From: Drosophila pseudoobscura
Lineage: Eukaryota > Arthropoda > Insecta > Diptera > Drosophilidae
Reading direction: 5' to 3'
NCBI RefSeq assembly: GCF_009870125.1
Contig: NC_046680.1
Span: 22,339,501 to 22,403,500, forward strand
DNA length: 64,000 nt
Of the stretch, positions 58,901 through 64,000 are shown in pieces. The stretch's first letter is position 1. Each line of letters opens with the position of its first letter. The position numbers and the translations under genes were made by a program. The notes under the pieces were generated by a model. It ran no database searches. It saw nothing but the letters and a program-made list of their open reading frames with translations, and was not told where the DNA came from.

Positions 58901-61000
58901 CCCCCCCGACCCCCAACGACCCCCTCCGACTCTTGGCATTCCCATAAATTATCTGCACAATGGCCAAGAGGAAAAGAGCCAGGCCAAAGGAAAAACCTCG
59001 AGCCAAACCAAATATAACCCAACGGAACGGAACCCAGGAAAAGTCTATTTTAATTCTGACGTAGCTGGTGACACACAACGCAGATAGAAAGGGGGCCACA
59101 GACGGAAGGGGGATGAACCAAAGTCAGAGGCAAGGCAAAGACAAAGACAAAGGCGAACTCGGCTTAAGTGCTGCCTGCCTCCCGCACCACCCAAATCCCT
59201 CCCAATCCCCAGCTGGGCGACCCTGCCACAACAGCTCCAAAGGCTATGCTCCACACCCCAACCGTCCTGCCGCCCAGTTTCGATGGCAAGTCGAGGCGTA
59301 GCCAAGTGCGACGGGAGTGCTTCGAACATGTTGCGCTTGCCAGTCAGCGCTACGGTGGCTCCTGGCTAGGGGGGCAAGGAAAATGATGGAAAATGCGCGG
59401 AAACCATCGGGCAGGCTTTCCCCATGGGCCAGTCTCCACTGTGGCTGCCAACGAACTGAAATACTTGGCATATATCAAAGGCAAGGCGTACTTGTATCTC
59501 ATTTGGCAAAAGTATCTGCAGCAGGGAGCGTGTTTTGGGGCCAGAGGAAAGAGCTAGAAGCGTGTGGGTAGAAGAGGTGCAACACAGTACGAGTATCTGA
59601 ACGCGGTGGCTGTCTTTTTAATAAGTTCAAACTGTGGCATGAGGCACGAGCAGAGGCAGGGGCAATGGCAGCAGCGATAGTAACAGACGAGGCAAGTTGT
59701 CTAACAGGCAATGTGACGCAAAGTATCTGTGACTGTGGCTGTGGCTGTGGCTGTGTGCCGTGCCTGAATTCCAAGTATCTGTATCTGTATCTGTATCTGT
59801 GGCTGTGGCTTTGGCGCTGCCTGTCTGCCTGTTGACTACAAGTTTGTATCTGTGTTCACAAGCACACACACGCGCAGCAGAGAGTTCATGCCGCTTGGTG
59901 TGAGCTTGATTTTGAGGCCATTACAAGGGGGCGGCTCTCCCCGACGACGACTACGTCAGCGTCAGCGTCGGCGTCGCCGTCAGCGTCACCGTCAGCGTCG
60001 ATGACTTGCTGCCTTGTTTGTGTCGCATTTTCGCTCCCTCCTCTTTCTTTTAACCATTTTTGTTTTGTTTGCTGCTTCTCTTTGAATCGAGCTGCAGCCC
60101 TCTCGCCCAGTCTCTACCGCCCTCTCCGTGTGTTTGTTTGTTTGCCTTTTGTGTGCGCTTGGGGATTACGTAAGGGAATCCCCAACATTTTGCAGCGCGC
60201 ACGCCACGCCACGCAACTAAAATGATAAAAGAGGGGGCGGAGGGGGGCGCACCCAGTGGTGGGGCCTGGTACTGTGGCCCGTGGGTGGTGGGTGGTGGCT
60301 GTAGGTGGGTGTAGTGTGACTGACGATGGAGCGGCCCCCATCGTGGCCGTTTGTTTCATGTTTTATGCAAGCTCTTCTTCTCTCTCGCTCTCGCTGTCGG
60401 TCTCCCTCTCGCTCTCGCTCTCGTGCCTTCTCTGTCGCTTGTTGAGCAAGTGCGCGGCGGCCTGTTCAAGTAGTCGTGGCACAAATAATAATGCAAAAAA
60501 CATGTATCTTATAGATACAATTCGCTCGCTGGCAGAAGGGTTGAAGCGGGGGCGTGGCGCACTTTTTCACTTTTGCATATTTTATTTCGCATCACTTGCG
60601 GGACTTCTCCTTCTGCCACCGTTTAAGGCAGGCGAAGGGGGTCGGGGCGGTAGGGTTCTCGGGTTCTCGGGTTCTTGGGTTCTTGGGGCACGGTACATAC
60701 ATACATAGATTGATGTCCCGCCATATGGCGGCTACAGTTTCTAAAAAGAGATCCTTGACTCTGCCGTAATTGAAAGTCCCTGTCGAGTGCTTCGCTTCGA
60801 GAGCTTGAGGACTCTTTGGGGGGAAACTTTTGCCAGGAAAGCAGCAAAGCTGTTCAAGTTTTCTCGTCCTTGAACGAATGTATCAAATTCCTGCCAGATT
60901 TCCAAAGATGCGCTGTTTTTCGGGGCAAAAGTTTCGTGTGCTTAATGAATAACAAGAAAAGATACTTACTGCCTCGGCCGCTGCCCCTGCGTCGCGCCAT
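17688..61000 (-). CDS. shn: Schnurri, HIVEP-family zinc-finger cofactor of Dpp/BMP signalling
   Basis: I assemble nine coding exons on the minus strand: 60970-61000, 44589-44645, 24799-26333, 24420-24733, 23697-24306, 23500-23625, 20256-23431, 19966-20195 and 17688-19888. They total 8,280 nt with every phase agreeing, giving 2,759 residues. Zinc fingers: first pair ~456-514, single finger ~1183-1208, second pair ~1905-1975 preceded by the HIVEP motif [10 protein letters not shown], and a C-terminal triplet ~2477-2582. Long Gln tracts and Ser/Ala/Thr-rich linkers separate them. Known role of the orthologue: nuclear partner of phosphorylated Mad with Medea, binding silencer elements to repress brinker and other Dpp targets; the C-terminal finger triplet is needed. 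Human relatives are HIVEP1-3. Very long 5' introns suggest several promoters and enhancers. The 5' UTR exons are not resolved. Confidence 0.93.
19966..20195 (-). CDS. shn: shn coding exon 8: end of second finger pair plus acidic tail
   Basis: The exon completes the finger begun in exon 7 ([17 protein letters not shown]), so the splice falls inside the second finger of the pair. It is followed by an Asp/Ser-rich acidic stretch ([14 protein letters not shown]) that resembles the acidic domain next to the HIVEP C-terminal pair. Confidence 0.9.
20256..23431 (-). CDS. shn: shn coding exon 7: central region, single finger, start of second pair
   Basis: The 3.2-kb exon starts [18 protein letters not shown], which is conserved with HIVEP proteins. 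It carries a Gln tract around 23100-23165, a single C2HC-like finger near 22.55 kb ([19 protein letters not shown]), Ser/Pro-rich sequence, and near 20.7-20.9 kb a conserved HIVEP block ([26 protein letters not shown]). It ends within the second zinc-finger pair ([17 protein letters not shown]). Confidence 0.92.
23500..23625 (-). CDS. shn: shn coding exon 6
   Basis: Forty-two codons in phase 0 between ATTTTCAG and GTAAGTAC. The content is Ala/Thr/Ser-rich ([19 protein letters not shown]). Since it is symmetric, skipping it would keep the frame. Confidence 0.85.
23697..24306 (-). CDS. shn: shn coding exon 5: glutamine-rich
   Basis: The exon starts at TACTTACAG and ends at CAACAG before GTAAGC. 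It encodes a near-pure Gln run (about 24080-24125) and further Gln/His-rich blocks, with islands such as [18 protein letters not shown] that look conserved. Repeat length here is likely to vary between strains. Confidence 0.88.
24420..24733 (-). CDS. shn: shn coding exon 4
   Basis: It encodes a Ser/Pro-rich segment ([19 protein letters not shown]) directly after the acidic end of exon 3, and a QSLDYKTPI motif that recurs as QSIDYKPYK in exon 5. It ends in phase 2 before GTATGTAC. Confidence 0.88.
24799..26333 (-). CDS. shn: shn coding exon 3: N-terminal region and first finger pair
   Basis: The acceptor has a long pyrimidine tract (TCTCTGTTCTCTTTTTAG). The first half is low-complexity (Ala, Thr, Asn, Gly runs). 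The exon ends with the first HIVEP-type finger pair at about 24.9-25.07 kb ([17 protein letters not shown] and [17 protein letters not shown]), followed by an acidic Ser/Asp stretch. An internal ATG at 26283 could start an N-terminally shortened form. Confidence 0.92.
26697..26744. repeat. shn: (CA)n microsatellite
   Basis: About 24 CA units (preceded by a short interrupted run from 26685) lie in the intron just upstream of shn exon 3. Confidence 0.95.
33050..33086. repeat. (TATG)n microsatellite
   Basis: A tandem TATG/TGTA run interrupted once by ACATA, within the shn intron. Confidence 0.9.
37719..39364. mobile_element. Tc1-like element rebuilt as a long inverted repeat (hairpin)
   Basis: The 1,646-bp insert starts CAGTGGTGCTCATAC and ends with its reverse complement, with TA on both sides (37717-37718, 39365-39366), the Tc1/mariner target duplication. 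Positions 37719-38426 and 38657-39364 are 708-bp inverted copies; I found one mismatch (near 38387) in the parts I compared by eye. The right arm plus the 230-nt loop is the C-terminal half of a Tc1 transposase with stops: [34 protein letters not shown], and [10 protein letters not shown] of the DDE domain. The 5' half of the parental element is missing. It cannot make transposase itself and needs one supplied in trans. Confidence 0.92.
38427..39015 (+). pseudogene. Tc1 transposase remnant (C-terminal half)
   Basis: In one frame the stretch reads through the Tc1 DDE region ([43 protein letters not shown]) with several in-frame stop codons and no start. It is a dead fragment carried by the hairpin element. 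The same sequence from 38657 on is repeated inverted in the left arm. Confidence 0.85.
42488..42521. repeat. (GATGTC/GATGCC)n hexamer run
   Basis: Tandem hexamers CGATGT then CGATGC, five to six units, in the shn intron. Confidence 0.85.
44421..44556. promoter_or_regulatory. shn: Cluster of ATCGAT (DRE-like) sites beside shn exon 2
   Basis: Four ATCGAT cores lie in 136 bp: CTTATCGATT (44421), TATCGATA (44490, a perfect DRE), and overlapping GATCGATA/ATCGATAC (44541-44556). They sit immediately downstream of exon 2 on the minus strand. They could mark an internal promoter or a BEAF/DREF boundary. Confidence 0.4.
44589..44645 (-). CDS. shn: shn coding exon 2
   Basis: A 57-nt exon between TTGCTTTCAG and GTAAGTGATC encodes [18 protein letters not shown], a charged helix. 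Phases on both sides match exon 1 (A|AA) and exon 3 (G|AT). It is isolated by 16 and 18 kb of intron. Confidence 0.85.
46214..46240. repeat. (GGCTCT)n repeat
   Basis: Four tandem GGCTCT units in the shn intron. A similar, longer array occurs at 57355-57398. Confidence 0.85.
48237..49430. mobile_element. Transib-type DNA transposon, non-autonomous or decayed
   Basis: The 1,194-bp insert has perfect 36-bp terminal inverted repeats beginning CACTATGGTCCGAACG and ending with the complement. The 5-bp direct repeat CGCTG flanks it (48232-48236 and 49431-49435). CAC-starting termini and GC-rich 5-bp duplications are typical of the Transib superfamily (fly hopper-like elements), whose transposase is related to RAG1. 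The internal minus strand has decayed protein-like segments around 48.48-48.63 kb ([17 protein letters not shown]) and 48.65-48.91 kb, but no full transposase. Confidence 0.8.
48480..48907 (-). pseudogene. Decayed open frames inside the Transib-type element
   Basis: Minus-strand frames at 48650-48907 ([16 protein letters not shown]) and around 48480-48630 ([16 protein letters not shown]) look like broken coding sequence of the parental element, separated by stops and frame changes. I cannot match the residues to a transposase domain by eye. The assignment rests on position inside the element. Confidence 0.4.
55923..55954. repeat. (CA)n microsatellite
   Basis: Sixteen CA units, followed by shorter CACA runs to 55990. 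Confidence 0.93.
57238..57266. repeat. (TCA)n trinucleotide run
   Basis: Nine to ten TCA units within the shn intron. Confidence 0.93.
57355..57398. repeat. (GGCTCT)n repeat
   Basis: About five perfect GGCTCT units followed by degenerate CTGCCTCTGCC units. Confidence 0.88.
57784..57817 (+). repeat. G-run array with quadruplex potential
   Basis: Six runs of three to five G separated by single C or T lie within 34 bases of the plus strand, so the minus strand (the shn RNA sense) is C-rich here. Single-base loops make a very stable G-quadruplex likely in single-stranded DNA. Confidence 0.8.
59733..59810. repeat. (TGTGGC)n and (TATCTG)n hexamer arrays
   Basis: Two adjacent hexamer arrays: TGTGGC x4 at 59733-59756 and TATCTG x5 at about 59775-59804, then more TGTGGC. 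Confidence 0.85.
59955..60003. repeat. (GTCAGC)n hexamer array
   Basis: Eight degenerate GTCAGC/GTCGGC/GTCACC units. A related GACGCT array occurs at about 36257-36280. Confidence 0.85.
60653..60688. repeat. (GGGTTCTC)n octamer array
   Basis: Four tandem octamers, two GGGTTCTC then two GGGTTCTT, ending GGGG. It lies about 280 nt from shn exon 1, on its intron side. Confidence 0.88.
60970..61000 (-). CDS. shn: shn coding exon 1 (start codon)
   Basis: The ATG at 61000 opens 31 coding bases ([10 protein letters not shown] plus one base) ending at a strong donor GTAAGTATC. The phase fits exon 2 exactly, joining as GRGKSTVNSRK. The basic start resembles the basic N-terminus of HIVEP proteins. 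A plausible acceptor (CTTCGGGAGCAG) lies only five bases upstream of the ATG, so the 5' UTR is probably on separate exons further right. Without transcript data another start exon cannot be excluded. Confidence 0.7.
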
Positions 61001-61244
61001 ATTTCCTGCTCCCGAAGATGTGCGTGGGTGGGGGTTTGGGTGTGGGTCCTTGTTGCGCCCTTCCTTGTCGCTATCACATGGGACAACTGTTGGACAGCTA
61101 GGAGTATTTCCTTACGCCTGATTGATGTTTATTTAATGGGACCCGTCGAGTGGGTTGGTTTGCCTCTGTGCATGTGAATGTCCTTGAAGCACACACCACA
61201 ACAATGGCTACCTCTCTTAATGTCCTTGCTGTTGTCGTCGGCTG

Positions 61245-61280
61245 TAAGTGTGCAAGTGTGCAAGTGTGCAAGTGTGTGTG
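61245..61280. repeat. (TGTGCAAG)n octamer repeat
   Basis: Three to four units, followed by a short TG run. Confidence 0.85.
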
Positions 61281-61355
61281 TGGCCTGGTTCCTGCCTCGC
61301 TTTTATTTGCCCGCTAGACAAATGGGAGTAGGGGCCATGCCCGTGTCCATATCCC

Positions 61356-61397
61356 TCGCTGTCGCTGTCGCTGTCGCTGTCGATGTCGATGTCGTCG
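61356..61397. repeat. (GTCGCT/GTCGAT)n hexamer run
   Basis: About six tandem hexamers switching from GTCGCT to GTCGAT. Confidence 0.85.
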
Positions 61398-63677
61398 TGT
61401 CCTGCTAATGTTCTGATATGCCTTTAGTCGGATGACGTAGCTCGCTCTCTCATCGCTGCCCTTCTGCCCCCCCGTGTCCTGTTCCTTTCGCTCACAGTCC
61501 TTGGTTTGGCATTAGGGGGTTTCCCAATTCCGGTTGCTGTTGCTTCTGTTGCTCTGGGTGTTCCCCTTCTCTTTTTGTTGCTGTTTCTGTTGCTATTGTT
61601 ATAAATATGTTTACTCTGGTGTATAGATCCATATGTGTATGTGTATGTGTTTGTGGGTGTGTTGTATATATTAATTTAACTCTTTTTCGATATCTTCTTG
61701 TGGGCTCTACTTTTGATAGTTGTAAATACTTGAAAATGTTTATTTTATTGGTTTCTCTATTTGATATGCCTTTTGCTCGGTTTATTTTGTTGCTGCTTTG
61801 ATTCCCTCGTTTTGTAGATCTTGTTGCTGGCTTTGTTTTTGTTGTTTTGATTGTTGCTGTCGTTTTTGCTCCGATTGTCGTAGGCCGCTCTTTTAATCCA
61901 TTTATTAGCGTTTCGTTTCGTTTCGTTTTCCGCACGCAGGACTACGTCACCGTTCCGTGTTAATCGTACGCTCTATAACGTTTATCGTTAATCGTTGACC
62001 GTTACGGCACGTTACGTTACCGACGCTGACTAGCGATCGAAGCTTTGGCCCCACCGGGCGTATACGCAGCCTGAACTCGATAGCACGACGTTGCAATCAG
62101 CAATCAATTAAAACTAATTCGCGTTTCAAAAACGGGCGCGTAAATTCTTCCGACAGTTCTTCTTCTTACTTTCTATCTCTTTCTCTTTCTTTTACACCAT
62201 TTGCACTATGAAGATATTTCTTATCATCTGATGGTATGCGTGTGCGTGAGTATCTCACTTTTTAATATGCTCTATATGGCTGTGCGGATTATATAAATAA
62301 ACTGCTTGAATATATATACTTCTTTCGCTGTTATTCCAATATTAGTTGCTGTTTTTTGCGCATTTACCGTTTTTGCGAGAAGCGCGCCTGACGAGATGCG
62401 TGCGTCGACGTCAGCGTTCGCGGAAAAACAGAGCCCCGCCGAAATCACAGGCCCCAACAGTGGCCCCCAACGCTGCTAACACAGAATGAGCCATATCAGC
62501 GCAGAATTGAGCGGACACACACACTAATGCACTAGGCACTGCTTGCAATTTACACTGCTTTCAGTTTCAAGTTTAAGGGAGAGGCCATGCAAAGAGAGCG
62601 GCTCTTAAGAGTAAAATAATACATTTCAGCTTTTGTCGAGTGACAAATCGATAACCAAAATATAGTTACATGGTGGCGAGCCTTTGTCGAGTGACATTCG
62701 ATAAGAATTTTCTGACTTCTCTGGAAACATCGCATTAGGCGCGAGGTTCAAATAAATTGAAATATTAGATTCGATTTTGGTTTTGTTTACGTTTTGTTTT
62801 AAAATTGAAGCACAGCATAGTCAACTGGCCCAGCGACTGATTCTTGTGTTCGATGGTGTGCCAATTGGCGGTGACGAATTTCCATGAATCTGTCCAGTGA
62901 GGATGCACTGGTCCTCTGATTCAGCCCTTGGACATATCCAAAAAATGTAAAAGAAGACTACTAGCTGTCGCACTCGCACTAAGCGAGGACTCTGGCCTTT
63001 GCTTCACCCTCCTTCCTTTTCTGCTTCACTTTTTCAAACTTGGAGATATTATTGTGTATTCAAAGCCCACCCACAAACATCTTGAATTCAAATTCAAATT
63101 CAATAATGTTATGGAACGGATGGCCAATAAGAGCTTTGACACAACCTGCCCCAGTCGAATGCTGTTCGTGTCAAAGGGACACAACAATGTGGTGTCAATG
63201 GAAATTAATGTAAAGGAAAAATAGGAAAACATCTGCGGGGGTGGCTGTGGCCGGGGGTTTAATGAACCATTGGCTCTGGCAGCTGTGAGTATTCTCAACC
63301 GGCGCCGTGACATGTGAAAGGCGTGGCCTTGAGCACGTTAACGTTAACCGGCACGTATCCGCCCCGTTGACACCAAAAAAAAAAACAACTCAATGCCGCG
63401 TGACAGGAGATTATGTCTGCTCAAAGGACTTCTATAATTTTATTGATATATTTCATGGGAAGAAAGTGCACACATCATCGAAACTGATTAGAGCTGCAGC
63501 CCACTCGACCTTCCATCCCATGTCCCACACGCCCGCCCCAGTAATTGTCCCGCAATATTCTGCAAATCATCAATGAATCTGCCCCCCGAATGTTGTTCGT
63601 GCAAACAGCTGACGTTTGTTTACGCCGTGCCACGCGCCTGCGCCATTTTGCCGGGAAATTCGAGTGCGAAAAACTAA

Positions 63678-63688
63678 TTTGGCGCCAA
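63678..63688. promoter_or_regulatory. Palindromic E2F-type site
   Basis: TTTGGCGCCAA is a near-perfect palindromic E2F/DP site. It lies about 20-150 bp before sequence that looks like an A-rich fly 5' UTR, as in promoters of cell-cycle genes. The downstream gene lies outside the window. Confidence 0.5.
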
Positions 63689-63699
63689 CGCTCCCCGGC

Positions 63700-64000
63700 G
63701 CGTCCAATCCGTTGCAGTCGGGCGAAAACAGAGCACGCGAGAGGATCGCATCGCGCACCGAAAGTGACGGTTAATTTCACGCAACAATTTCGAAACATTT
63801 CAACTAAACAAAACAAAAAACTAAAAGCAGCAGAACAGAGTTATTTTAACAAGTGTTTTTCAACAGCAACAAAAAGTACAATTCCTCTAAGGGTTTCTGT
63901 TCATCTGGATAATCTTTTAAGCGGAACATAATACAAGCATATATTTAAAGGTACATATGTAGTCCTAAACTCTTTCAACAATCGAAACTAGTGAACTAGT
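63700..64000 (+). other. Possible 5' end of a rightward transcript, cut by the window edge
   Basis: From about 63710 the plus strand changes to leader-like sequence (AACA- and AAAC-rich, with AGCAGCAG), preceded by a CG-rich promoter-like stretch with an E2F site. No start codon with a credible frame is seen before the edge. The strand and existence of the gene are inference. Confidence 0.3.

Larger units (their letters stand above)
44646..60969 (-). other. shn: First coding-region intron of shn (16.3 kb)
   Basis: No supported protein gene lies here. It carries a Transib-type element at 48237-49430, CA runs, several hexamer repeats and a G-quadruplex-prone run at 57784-57817. The long frames around 55.7-56.5 and 57.2-57.9 kb encode repetitive Leu/His/Ser or CA-derived residues and are discounted. 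Such an intron in a developmental regulator probably holds enhancers, but none can be named from sequence alone. Confidence 0.6.
61001..63600. other. shn: Upstream region of shn
   Basis: No coding region is supported. It contains a TGTGCAAG octamer repeat (61245-61280) and a GTCGCT/GTCGAT hexamer run (61356-61397). CG-rich leader-like sequence around 61.93-62.15 kb may be a 5' UTR exon of shn on the minus strand. A pair of near-identical segments lies at 62632-62656 and 62680-62704 (see findings). The plus-strand frame at 62.93-63.22 kb shows no coding features. Confidence 0.45.

Noticed and set aside
1..64000. CRISPR arrays, operons or bacterial-type systems
   Set aside because: The window is eukaryotic with spliced genes. 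Its repeats are microsatellites or transposons, and none has a repeat-spacer structure.

Overview
The window is nuclear DNA from a Drosophila-type fly. The evidence is short GT-AG introns, long introns full of CA/GT and ATGTAC microsatellites, DRE and Motif-1 core promoter elements, and five genes whose fly orthologues I recognise. Gene order matches the 47E region of chromosome 2R in D. melanogaster as I remember it. Long polyglutamine tracts and abundant ATGTACATA repeats point to another Sophophora species, perhaps of the obscura group; that species placement is inference.

Layout, left to right. 1.1-1.85 kb (+): a small three-finger C2H2 protein gene. 2.3-2.6 kb (-): a possible small unrecognised gene. 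2.6-7.6 kb (+): metro (menage a trois), a MAGUK scaffold with L27, PDZ, SH3 and GUK regions. 8.4-11.1 kb (-): an FAD amine/polyamine oxidase, convergent with metro. 12.1-14.25 kb (-): Syx6, a Qc-SNARE with a minor-spliceosome AT-AC intron. 14.75-16.26 kb (+): a phospholipid scramblase, divergent from Syx6 across a DRE/Motif-1 promoter region. 16.3-61 kb or beyond (-): schnurri (shn), the HIVEP-family zinc-finger cofactor of Dpp/BMP signalling. I assemble nine coding exons for it, 8,280 nt exactly in frame and 2,759 residues, with introns of about 18 kb and 16 kb near the 5' end. The right edge (63.6-64.0 kb) looks like the start of another + strand transcript.

The two large shn introns hold no protein gene I can support. 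They carry many microsatellites and two well-bounded DNA transposon insertions. One is a Tc1-like element rebuilt as an almost perfect 708-bp inverted repeat around a 230-nt loop and flanked by TA. The other is a 1,194-bp Transib-type element with inverted termini starting CACTATGG and a 5-bp CGCTG duplication.

The genes are not an operon. Metro and Syx6 are scaffold and membrane-traffic proteins, the scramblase and oxidase are metabolic or membrane enzymes, and shn is a developmental transcription regulator. The points most worth checking are the hairpin Tc1 element inside shn (a potential long-hairpin RNA source), the AT-AC intron of Syx6, and two candidate alternative exons of metro: a 10-codon microexon in the PDZ ligand loop, and a polyadenylated terminal exon encoding a hydrophobic tail.
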